Shown piece by piece: positions 8,561 through 16,286 of a DNA stretch of 64,000 nt. The position numbers and the translations under genes were made by a program. How positions within the stretch are numbered: position 1 is the first letter of the stretch; each line of letters starts with the position of its first letter. This stretch comes from VXYL01 sp963665195 (GTDB lineage: Bacteria; Pseudomonadota; Gammaproteobacteria; Pseudomonadales; Azotimanducaceae). The notes below the pieces were generated by a model that saw nothing but the letters and a program-made list of their open reading frames with translations, had not been told where the DNA came from and searched no databases. Where the stretch lies: positions 4,774,001 through 4,838,000 of the forward strand of contig OY762070.1 of assembly GCA_963665195.1 (NCBI GenBank). The letters run 5' to 3'.

Positions 8561-8984
8561 AAGGTCCATCCGGATCGCCTTGGTCTGGATCAGACGGCAG
8601 CGAACGATGACTTGGGCCTGCGGAGAGACGCCTAGCCTGTACCAACCCAATGTCGTCGGTTGTGGCAGGAACGCCGACCTTCACTTGAACCAGGTCTGAT
8701 CGGCGCAGACCGGACGCAGAACGTCAGTCAGGTCGGCGGGATCGGCCGACAACTGCTAGGCATTGCCTCCTCTGTGGTAAGGTGGGTGCGGTCGTTGACG
8801 GAGCGTCTGGCGCGGCGGGAGCGTTGGGCGAAGGTCACCAAGCGGAGGAACAGCTCAGGCTTCTCGACGTGCTGGACCGAGTTGAGCTAGAGGACACGTT
8901 GCGCCGTCTGTTCGCAGACCCGGTGCCAGAGACGGAAGTCGCCACACCGGGCTTCCGTCGCTGGATGTCAAGCTAGTTGACTGG
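8561..8984. other. degenerate spacer, no firm gene
   Basis: No frame here looks convincingly coding throughout. A plus-strand reading frame ending at 8976 contains LLDVLDRVELEDTLRRLF and EVATPG, which look protein-like. With one frameshift it could lead into LPSLDVKLVDWMREP, that is, into the hypothetical gene starting at 8985. The stretch may therefore hold the frameshifted 5' part of that gene. No RNA gene, repeat or terminator was seen. Confidence 0.3.
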
Positions 8985-9368
8985 ATGAGGGAGCCGCTGC
9001 CGGAGATCGGGATGACTCCTAGCGCATTGGTCGCAAGCGAGGACGCTAGGGACCTGCTCCTGCTTGAACGCGTTGTCCACTCTATCGCCACCTCTCGTGC
9101 TCATAGCCACCCGATTGCTGTTCTGGATATCGTCTGTCGCCGCATTGAAGAAATGTGCCTTGACGGCATTTCGCTCGCAACTGTCGACGGGCCCGACCCG
9201 CGAGTCGCGGATAGGAGGGCTGCGTTCGAGCTTTGGATGGACACGAAAAGTGCGTTGTACGCGGACGAGACACCGAGGCAGTTCTTTGGGGGGGCGGAGG
9301 TAGACCCGGGACGTCTGCAAGAGATCTCCGCCCGCCTTGATGCGATCTCCGAAGGGGCGTTCTCATGA
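8985..9368 (+). CDS. hypothetical protein, possibly missing its N-terminus
   Basis: 127 residues, acidic and helical, with no family recognised. It starts MREPLPEIGM and ends LDAISEGAFS. The frame is open upstream to a segment reading LPSLDVKLVDW before the ATG, so the annotated start may be internal to a longer, frameshifted gene. Plus-strand coding is favoured over the overlapping minus-strand frame because its composition is ordinary, whereas the minus frame is rich in Ser, Arg and Ala. It lies in a patch of broken genes and may itself be a remnant. Confidence 0.35.
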   Translation: MREPLPEIGMTPSALVASEDARDLLLLERVVHSIATSRAHSHPIAVLDIVCRRIEEMCLDGISLATVDGPDPRVADRRAAFELWMDTKSALYADETPRQFFGGAEVDPGRLQEISARLDAISEGAFS

Positions 9369-9612
9369 TCCCTTTGGTTCAGGTGCTGGCTCTCGTACGC
9401 ATGCATCGCCGCACGGGATCAGTTCCATCCCCATTAGCGAGCGGATGATCTGGCCTCAGTGCTCGTCGCTGGCACTCGTGCTGCCACTTCGCCCCGCCAC
9501 AGAACCCCAACGCAGGACCTGTGATGGTTTGGCCCAACTGGATGGACTCTAGATGGACGCAGGATGCTCGTGAGTTTGGATGACCGATCGGAAAATCTCA
9601 GGCCAATGTGGC

Positions 9613-10204
9613 TCACTCTCGCTTCAGCTCATTGAACCGCTGCTGAGCAAGAGTTTCGAGGCGCTGGGCTTGTGCCCACAGAGTTTTGCGGATTCCGATC
9701 CTCACCTTGCGCTCGTTAATCACGCGGGCCAAGTTTGCAATGGTACGAGCGCGTCTAGCCAAGCGAATGTCGGGGTGTTCGCGCTCCTGCCAGTTGCCAG
9801 TGTCGGGGAAGATGGGGACGCGGACAGACTCGGGCAGGCGGATCAGATCGGTTGTCGCTGGCTCTTTTTCGTTCAGAACGGCTTCGAACCGGGATGCGCT
9901 CAGCGCTTCGAAGTAAACAGTGAACTCGGCGCAGTACAGCCGCGCCTGGGAAGGCTCCTCCCAGAACGACCACATCTGGATTTCGGCGACTTCAAAAGGA
10001 TCTAGCACGCTCATTGCTACCGCGTCAGTGCGCTGATTCGTGAGGTGGCGGCGGACGCGCGTCCTGATGCGTTCCGTCGTCTGGCCGACGTAGATTGGTT
10101 CACCATCGTAGTCGTAGAACAGATGGACGCCGCACTTGCAGTTGCCGACGGGTTGCCGTTCGCAGCTGGCGTGTCCAGCGCTCGCTCGACTCCGTCATAG
10201 AGCG
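9613..10204 (-). pseudogene. GIY-YIG nuclease, N-terminus frameshifted
   Basis: The frame reads CKCGVHLFYDYDGEPIYVGQ, then RIRTRVRRHLTNQRTDAV and VLDPFEVAEIQMW: the GIY-YIG endonuclease core (GVHLFYDY...IYVG) with its conserved Arg and a C-terminal helical part ending in RFNELKRE. No ATG, GTG or TTG precedes the core in this frame after the upstream stop near 10195; the first ATG at 10014 would delete the catalytic motif. The upstream text SPPSVEALYDGVERALDTPAANGN lies in the neighbouring frame and connects if one C is restored in the CCC run near 10147. It follows the C5-methyltransferase remnant in the same direction and may have been fused to it. Confidence 0.7.
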
Positions 10205-10888
10205 CTTCGACACTCGGCGGGGAGTCGGCATGGGCTGCCAGGACAGCATGGTGGACTAGCCACTCGACAAGCGGGACGCACACCGCATCGCCGAATGCGT
10301 ACATGGCTTGTCGAGGCGAAACGGATTCCCAGGACATGCCAGCCGCCCCTTGCAGCGCCGCATACTCGGTTACATCCATCCAGCGGGCAGCGAAATCACC
10401 CCGGCCTGCTCGGAGGACGGCTTGTCGGCCGGAACCGCCAGCAGTGGTGCGCAAGGCCGCCGGCGATCTCGTCGTCCCGGACCTCCCACACAGCTACGCC
10501 CTTGCGGGTTCGCCGGTAGGCGCCGTGGCACGTTGCCTCGTCCTGTCGCTGGTAGCCGTCGACCCGACTTGCCTGCAGGTCCGAAAGCGAGCCGAGGAAG
10601 CAGGCCATCTGCCTTGCTCCCCACCACTCGAGGTCGTTGCGCACGATGTCCGTCAAGCGGCCGTCGTGGCGGTCGGGCGGGCGCGGCAGCAACGGCGGGG
10701 GGACATCCCGGTAGCCGAGGAGGAACACACGCGAACGACTCTGCGGTACGAAGGACGAGGCGTTGAGGCAGATGTGGCCCGTGCGATATCCGAGGGCCGT
10801 CAGTTCGCTGGCCACGGCTTGGTAGTCTCTCCCGCCGTTGACCGTCAGAACCCCCGGGACGTTTTCGAGGACCACGACTGACGGTGCC
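10205..10888 (-). pseudogene. DNA cytosine-5 methyltransferase, truncated and frameshifted
   Basis: C-terminal two thirds of a C5-methyltransferase. The text begins KAPSVVVLENVPG (the ENV motif) and continues through SSFVPQSRSRVFLLGYRDV (motif VIII), YRRTRKG...WEVRDDEIAGG, then in another frame LRTTAGGSGRQ, DVTEYAALQGAAG and YAFGDAVCVPLVEWL (motifs IX-X). Motif I (FxGxG) and the PCQ catalytic loop are missing: upstream of ENV the sequence switches to plus-strand coding DNA. An extra C near 10455 separates the two frames. It cannot be an active methyltransferase as read. Confidence 0.75.
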
Positions 10889-10889
10889 T

Positions 10890-11320
10890 TGGTCGAAGCC
10901 CAGGAGCCCCGCGTCTTCGAGTGCGGGAGCGTCTTCGGCGCAAGCGCCACGTCGGAAACCCTCGCGGGCGTATTCGGGCAGGCCAACGTCGTCTCCGAAG
11001 AGGTGCATTTCGCCGAGGGGCGTTTCGAGACCGCCACCGTGGCGTTCAAGGACACGCCAGACCGCGTCGAGGTCTTTGTGGCGCGATGGCAATGCGCGCC
11101 GGCATCCCATGATCGTGCGAATCCAAGGCGATGAGGGCGCGTGGCAGACGCCTCAAGGGCTGAAGCTCGGGCTCGATCTGCGCACCATCGAGGCGATCAA
11201 CGGGCGAGCATTCGATCTCGCTGGGTTCGGCTGGGACTACGGGGGAACGGTTCTCTCGTGGAAGGGCGGCCGTCTGCAGGAGCCGCCCGACGCACCGTGC
11301 CAGCTCGTGGTACACCTAGA
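10890..11320 (+). pseudogene. conserved hypothetical protein fragment with +1 frameshift
   Basis: Two plus-strand frames form one protein. The first reads CGSVFGASATSETLAGVFGQ and ends KDTPDRVEVF. The second continues LWRDGNARRHPMIVRIQGDEG, WQTPQGLKLGLDL, then INGRAFDLAGFGWDYGGTV. The pattern NGxxFxLxGFGWDYGG with an earlier FGxxNV...EG block recalls an uncharacterised conserved family. The frames join if one T is removed from GTCTTTG near 11083. Both ends are cut by sequence belonging to minus-strand remnants (near 10889 and 11318), so this is an internal fragment of a rearranged gene. Confidence 0.5.
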
Positions 11321-11699
11321 GGCCGTCGAACTGCACCATCGCATTGCGGTGCAGGTAGCCGGGCACGGTGAAGTCCCCCTGACTGAAGTCCAGGCGCACC
11401 ACCGGATGCCGTACGGACCAGTCCCAGCCCGTAGCGTGGATCGCGATGCCTCGGAACAGTTCCTCGCTGCCCTCGAACAGTTCCTTGACGGTGTCCAAGA
11501 ACAGGCTCTTGCCGAAGCGCCGCGGGCGCGACAGGAAGTAGTGCGTGCCGTCTTCCAGCAGGCGCTCGACGTGGTGGGTCTTGTCGACGTAGTAGCAGCC
11601 GTCCTCCCGCACCTTGCGGAAGGTCTGGATGCCGATGGGCAGCTTGGGCGGGTCCACTAGCCGAATCCTAGCAGCGCACGTTCGCTTCGTCGGCAACAT
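11316..11699 (-). pseudogene. AAA-ATPase-like/PD-(D/E)XK family protein, 5' remnant
   Basis: Only the first ~125 residues of a family normally around 500-550 residues. Diagnostic text is PKLPIGIQTFRKVREDGCYYVDKT, LSRPRRFGKSLFLDTVKELFEG (P-loop-like RRFGKS) and WDWSVRHPVVRLDFSQGDF. The frame stops in MVQFDGL, exactly where the opposing-strand fragment begins. Full-length members (AAA-ATPase-like domain plus C-terminal nuclease domain) are common multicopy accessory genes. The ATG at 11699 or a GTG at 11657 could be the start. Not expected to be functional. Confidence 0.75.
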
Positions 11700-11747
11700 C
11701 CTCAGCGACGCTCGGCAGCGGCAACTTCAGGTGCGCTTGGGCGCTCG

Positions 11748-13007
11748 CTACTGCCGGTAGCTCGCGAGGAAGTCGCCGATGCGGGCGATGGCGCGGGTGA
11801 GTTCGTCGGCGCGGGGCAGGAACACCAGGCGGAAGTGGTCCGGCGTGTCGATGTTGAAGCCGCTGCCCTGCGCGACGAGGATCTTCTCCTTGCGCAGGAG
11901 GTCCAGCACGAAGCGCTCGTCGTCGACGATGTTGAAGCGCTCGCGGTCCAGCTTCGGGAAGGCGTACAGGGCGCCGGCCGGTTCCACGCAGCTCACGCCT
12001 TCGATCTGGTTCAGCATCGAGTGCGCGATGCGGCGCTGCTCGTAGAGGCGCCCGCCCGGCACGATGTACTCGTTGATGCTCTGGTAGCCGCCGAGCGCGG
12101 TCTGCACCGCGTGCTGGGCGGGGACGTTGGCGCACAGGCGCATCGACGCGAGGGTGTCCAGCCCCTCGATGTAGTCCGCGGCGCGTTCCTTCGGGCCGCT
12201 CAGGATCATCCAGCCGCAGCGGAAACCGGCCGCTCGGTAGGACTTCGACAGGCCGTTGAAGGTCAACGTCAGGACGTCTTCGGAGAGCGAGGCGAGCGGG
12301 TGGTAGACGGCATCGTCGTAGACGATCTTGGCGTATATCTCGTCCGCGAACTGAACCAGGCCGCGTCGCCGCGCCCAGTCCGTGATGCCTTCGAGCACCT
12401 CGCGCGAGTACACCGCGCCGGTCGGATTGTTCGGGTTGATGACCACGATGGCGCGGGTGCGGCGCGTGGTCTTGGCGCGAATGTCGTCGAGGTCCGGCTG
12501 CCAGCCGGCGTCCTCGTCGCAGCGGTAATGCACCGCCACGCCGCCGGCGAGGCGCACCGCGGCGGTCCACAGCGGGTAGTCCGGGGCCGGGAGCAGCACT
12601 TCGTCGCCATCGTTTAGCAGGCCCTGCACCGCCATGCAGATGAGTTCGCTGACGCCGTTGCCGATGGTGATGTCGCCTACGTCTACGCCCGCGATGCCGA
12701 TCTGCTGGCAGTCCTGCATCACTGCCTTGCGCGCCGAGTAGAGACCCTTGGCGTCGCAGTAGCCCTGCGAGGCGGGCAGGTTGTGGATGACGTCGCGGAG
12801 TATCTCCTCCGGCGCCTCGAGTCCGAATGGCGCGGGATTGCCGAGGTTCAGCTTCAGGATGCGATGGCCTTCCTCCTCGAGCCGCTGCGCCTCCGCCAGC
12901 ACCGGGCCGCGGATCTCGTAGCACACGTCGGCGAGCTTGGTGGACTTGGCCACCATCGGCGGCCGCGGCGGGAAGGGGTGAACGGTCGTGCGCTGCTCCG
13001 GTTCCAT
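11748..13007 (-). CDS. alaA: alanine (glutamate-pyruvate) aminotransferase
   Basis: 419 residues, fold-type I PLP aminotransferase strongly resembling E. coli AlaA along its whole length. Shared blocks: LADVCYEIRGPVLAEA, KLNLGNPAPFG, QGYCDAKGLYSARKA, NPNNPTGAVYSREVL, FADEIYAKI, GLSKSYRAAGFRCGW with PLP Lys255, and ASMRLCANVPAQHA. AlaA converts pyruvate and glutamate to alanine and 2-oxoglutarate in the cytosol. The N-terminus carries about 15 extra residues (MEPEQRTTVHPFPPRP) compared with E. coli. Divergent from msrB across 58 nt, which must hold both promoters. Confidence 0.95.
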   Translation of the reverse strand: MEPEQRTTVHPFPPRPPMVAKSTKLADVCYEIRGPVLAEAQRLEEEGHRILKLNLGNPAPFGLEAPEEILRDVIHNLPASQGYCDAKGLYSARKAVMQDCQQIGIAGVDVGDITIGNGVSELICMAVQGLLNDGDEVLLPAPDYPLWTAAVRLAGGVAVHYRCDEDAGWQPDLDDIRAKTTRRTRAIVVINPNNPTGAVYSREVLEGITDWARRRGLVQFADEIYAKIVYDDAVYHPLASLSEDVLTLTFNGLSKSYRAAGFRCGWMILSGPKERAADYIEGLDTLASMRLCANVPAQHAVQTALGGYQSINEYIVPGGRLYEQRRIAHSMLNQIEGVSCVEPAGALYAFPKLDRERFNIVDDERFVLDLLRKEKILVAQGSGFNIDTPDHFRLVFLPRADELTRAIARIGDFLASYRQ

Positions 13008-13065
13008 GAGGTCGGTCCTTGGGCGTAGAATCCTTGCCTTCCACGAATATTACAGGACTGCCGCG

Positions 13066-13509
13066 ATGCCGGATGCCGCCGAGACGCAAGAGATGGAGCA
13101 GGGGGCCGAGAAGGTCGTCAAGTCGGACGCCGAATGGCGCACCGAACTGACCCCGGTGCAGTACAAGGTCGCCCGCAAGGGGGCGACGGAACGGGCATTC
13201 GCCAACGAGTACTGGGATGCCAAGACCAAGGGCGCGTACGTTTGCCGCTGCTGCGACGCGCCGCTGTTCGACTCCGAGACCAAGTTCGACTCCGGCACCG
13301 GCTGGCCGAGCTTCACCGAACCCGTTTCCGTGGACGCCGTGGAGACGAAGACGGACCGCTCGTTCTTCATGGTGCGCACGGAAGTGCTCTGCTCCCGCTG
13401 CGACGCGCACTTGGGCCACGTCTTCCCGGACGGCCCGGCGCCCACGGGGCTCCGGTTCTGCCTGAACTCGGCGTCGCTGAGGCTGGACCCCGAAGACGAA
13501 GCCCCTTAG
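13066..13509 (+). CDS. msrB: peptide-methionine (R)-S-oxide reductase
   Basis: 147 residues, typical MsrB length. Two zinc-binding CxxC pairs are visible (Cys60/Cys63 and Cys109/Cys112), with the substrate segment SGTGWPSF and the catalytic Cys132 in RFCLNSASL. The enzyme reduces the R-epimer of methionine sulfoxide in oxidised proteins, using thioredoxin. No signal peptide is visible, so it should be cytosolic. The ATG giving MPDAAETQ is preferred; a second ATG nine codons later would also keep the fold. Its end overlaps the convergent gamma-glutamyltranspeptidase gene by 4 nt. Confidence 0.95.
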   Translation: MPDAAETQEMEQGAEKVVKSDAEWRTELTPVQYKVARKGATERAFANEYWDAKTKGAYVCRCCDAPLFDSETKFDSGTGWPSFTEPVSVDAVETKTDRSFFMVRTEVLCSRCDAHLGHVFPDGPAPTGLRFCLNSASLRLDPEDEAP

Positions 13510-15089
13510 AACCCCACCGCCAGGCCTTCCTTGCGGTGGTCCGACGCCGCGCAGTAGGCCCCGTCCGGCAGCCGGGCGATCAGCTGGGCGCCGCCGAAGA
13601 GCCCGCGATCCGGTTCCATGCTGACGCGGTGGCCGCGCCCCGCTAGCTCTTCCGCCACCGCCGGATCGAAGCCTTCCTCCAGCACCACGTCGAAATCCGG
13701 CGTGACGTGCCAGCGTGGCGCGTCCGACGCGGCCTGCGGGTTCTCGCCGTGGTCGAAGATGCGGGTGACCATCTGCACGTGGCCCTGGTGCTGCATGTGG
13801 CCGCCCATCACGCCGAACGCCAGCGCCGCCTCCCCCGCGCTCGTGACGAAGCCCGGGATGATCGTGTGGTAGGGCCGCTTGCGCGGGCCGACCGCGTTCG
13901 GGTGGGCGGGGTCGAGCACGAAGCCCGCGCCGCGATTCTGCATGGCGATGCCCGTGCCCGGCACCACGATCCCGGAGCCGAAGCCCATGTAGTTGGACTG
14001 GATCATCGACACCATCATGCCGCCCGCATCGGCGGCGGCGAGATACACGGTGTCCTCGCTGGCCGGCAGCGCCCGGGGCGGCAGGGGCGAAGCCCGGTGG
14101 CCGATGCTTGCCGCCGCGCGCCGGATCGAGCCGGGTTCCAGCAGCGCTTCCGGCGGCAGATGCATGGCGTCCGGGTCCGCGAAGTGATCGAAGGCGGCGC
14201 GGATGGCGATCTTCATGGCCTCCACCTGCAAGTGCGTCCACTCGGCCGAGCCCGGCGCGTGGGCCGGGGCATCCAGATGGGCCAGAATCGCGAGCGCGAT
14301 CTGCGCCGCCAGACCTTGGCCGTTGGGCGGGATTTCGGCAAGCGCGACCGCGCGGTACGGCGCGACGATCGGCGCCACCCAATCCGCTTCGTGGCCAGCC
14401 AGGTCTTTGGCCCGCAAGCCGCCCCCGGCCGCGCGCGCAGCGGCGTCCATCCGCATCGCCAAGTCGCCGCGATAGAACGCTTCGCCGCCGCTCTCGGCGA
14501 TGGCTTCCAGCGTCTGCGCCAGATCGGGATTCACGAACGCCTCGCCGGGCCGCGGCGCCCGACCGCCCCGGAGGAAGTGGGCTTGGAAGTCGGGGAACGC
14601 CGCGTAGGTTTCTCCGGCCCGCGCCCAGATGGCCGCGGTCTTGTGGCCGACGTGAAAGCCATCCTGCGCATAGCCGACGGCCGGCTCGAACAGCGCCGCG
14701 AACGGCAGCTTGCCGAAGCGTTCGGACAGCGCCACCCATGCGCTCACGGCGCCGGGCACGGTCACGGCATCCCAGCCCTGCACTGGCATCGTGGCCCGAC
14801 CGCGGAACCGCTCCGCAGTCCACGTCGCTGGGGAACGCCCCGAGCCGTTAAGCCCATGTAGCTGCCGGCCGTCCCAGACGATGGCGAAGGCATCGCTGCC
14901 GACCCCGTTGTTGCACGGCTCCACCACGGTGAGCGCGATCGCCGTGGCCAGCGCGGCATCCACGGCATTGCCGCCGGAGCGCAGCATCTGCAGCCCAGCC
15001 GCCGCCGCCAAGGGCTGAGAAGCAGCCACCGCATTGCGCGCCAGCACGGGCGCGCGCCGGGACGCGTAGGGAAAGGACCAGTCGAACAC
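13506..15089 (-). CDS. gamma-glutamyltranspeptidase-family protein
   Basis: 527 residues with the Ntn-hydrolase GGT layout. The N-terminal AASQPLAAAAGLQMLRSGGNAVDAALA motif and NNGVGSDAFAIV are present, as are the autoprocessing Thr347 in SEDTVYLAAAD and the C-terminal GFGSGIVVPGTGIAMQNRG. After self-cleavage at Thr347 the family hydrolyses or transfers gamma-glutamyl groups, or in some members cleaves acylated antibiotics. No signal peptide is seen, unlike periplasmic Ggt, so a cytosolic YwrD-like or acylase-like role is possible. The start is GTG. Convergent with msrB. Confidence 0.93.
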   Translation of the reverse strand: MFDWSFPYASRRAPVLARNAVAASQPLAAAAGLQMLRSGGNAVDAALATAIALTVVEPCNNGVGSDAFAIVWDGRQLHGLNGSGRSPATWTAERFRGRATMPVQGWDAVTVPGAVSAWVALSERFGKLPFAALFEPAVGYAQDGFHVGHKTAAIWARAGETYAAFPDFQAHFLRGGRAPRPGEAFVNPDLAQTLEAIAESGGEAFYRGDLAMRMDAAARAAGGGLRAKDLAGHEADWVAPIVAPYRAVALAEIPPNGQGLAAQIALAILAHLDAPAHAPGSAEWTHLQVEAMKIAIRAAFDHFADPDAMHLPPEALLEPGSIRRAAASIGHRASPLPPRALPASEDTVYLAAADAGGMMVSMIQSNYMGFGSGIVVPGTGIAMQNRGAGFVLDPAHPNAVGPRKRPYHTIIPGFVTSAGEAALAFGVMGGHMQHQGHVQMVTRIFDHGENPQAASDAPRWHVTPDFDVVLEEGFDPAVAEELAGRGHRVSMEPDRGLFGGAQLIARLPDGAYCAASDHRKEGLAVGF

Positions 15090-15255
15090 GAGCTCGCTTC
15101 CGTTGCCGTGGAGGGCGCAAGTCTATGGCGTGCGGGAGGGACGCACGCGTCTGTGCGAGCGTGTAGAATCGCCGCCGGCTTTGCGATGAATGCGGCACAG
15201 ACGGCAGCCGCGGCGTCCGCTTCGCCTGCTTCTGCATCCGTTGGACCTCACCGAT

Positions 15256-16239
15256 ATGGACCGGGCCTCCTTTGAAGCACTGATCGAGCAAGTCTCTCGG
15301 CAGCTAACCAGCGCCGCACAGCAAACCCCGTTCGATGGGTCTCCCGCGTTCGAGCGCCGTACTCGGGAACTACTGCAACGGCTGGCCGACGGGCGGTTCG
15401 ACGTGGATTTACGACCGCATCCCCATGTGTTCCCAGACATCTGCCTGGGGCGCTACGGCATAGAGGTGAAGTTCAGCACGAGCGACACTTGGCGTAGCAT
15501 CGCAAACAGCGTGTTCGAAAGCACGCGCGACCCCAACGTCGAGCATGTGTACGTGTTGTTCGGGAAGATGGGAGGCACGCCGGCCGTTAGGTGGGGCCGC
15601 TACGAGTCCTGCGTAGTCCATGTCCGCACTTCCCATGTGCCGCGCTTCGAGGTCGAGATGTTCCCAGAGCAGTCGCTGTTCGACCGCATGGGAGTCAGCT
15701 ACGCGCAGTTCTGCGGCTCGTCGGCGGAAGCGAAGATGCAGCATGTCAGAAGCTACGCCCGCAAACGGCTCAAGCCAGGTGAGCGGTTGTGGTGGCTCGA
15801 GGAGCAGGAGGAGCCACACCACTCGCTGCCGATCAATGTCCGCTTCTACCCACATCTGTGTTGGGAAGAACAGCGGGCGCTGCGTGCCGAAGCGGCCATC
15901 CTATGTCCGCAAGTCGTGGGCCGAGCCCGGTACAAGTACAGCGACGCGGTCATGTACCTACTGACCTACCGCGGCGTCCTGTGCCCGAACGCTCGAGATC
16001 TGTTCTCGGCCGGCAGCGTTGCTCTGCGAGCCAATAAGGCAAGGGGCGGCAACTACGTTGAGCGCGCACTGCGGGACATCGAGCCGGAGATGCGTCGTGC
16101 CGCCGAGTATCTCGAGGATCGACTGTTCGAGGAGTACTGGGACGCCACGATCCCACCGGCGCAGAGGGTTGCGGAGTGGCTGGCAAGAGCCGATGAGTTC
16201 GCCCGGGATTGGCGCCCGTCTGCCGTGCTTTTCCGCTAG
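15256..16239 (+). CDS. type II restriction endonuclease, PD-(D/E)XK type
   Basis: 327 residues. The catalytic pattern Pro60-Asp61, eight residues, Glu70-Val71-Lys72 (FPDICLGRYGIEVKF) is a textbook PD-(D/E)XK nuclease site, and a following SxWRSIANSVFE helix is typical of restriction enzymes. The rest is not a family I can name. The identity is supported by the convergent C5-methyltransferase whose stop lies 47 nt away. The ATG giving MDRASFEAL is preferred over upstream starts that would add an Arg/Leu-rich low-quality extension. Expected to cleave unmethylated DNA at the site protected by its partner; that site cannot be deduced. Confidence 0.8.
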   Translation: MDRASFEALIEQVSRQLTSAAQQTPFDGSPAFERRTRELLQRLADGRFDVDLRPHPHVFPDICLGRYGIEVKFSTSDTWRSIANSVFESTRDPNVEHVYVLFGKMGGTPAVRWGRYESCVVHVRTSHVPRFEVEMFPEQSLFDRMGVSYAQFCGSSAEAKMQHVRSYARKRLKPGERLWWLEEQEEPHHSLPINVRFYPHLCWEEQRALRAEAAILCPQVVGRARYKYSDAVMYLLTYRGVLCPNARDLFSAGSVALRANKARGGNYVERALRDIEPEMRRAAEYLEDRLFEEYWDATIPPAQRVAEWLARADEFARDWRPSAVLFR

Positions 16240-16286
16240 CGTAGGGACGGGCAGGCCAACCCAAGAGGCCCGATCGGGTTGGCCGA

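Noticed and set aside
11668..14823. A 1051-codon minus-strand open frame across alaA, msrB and the GGT gene
   Set aside because: It lies in the wrong frame of well-recognised genes and consists of Arg/Pro/Gly-rich text typical of high-GC shadows.
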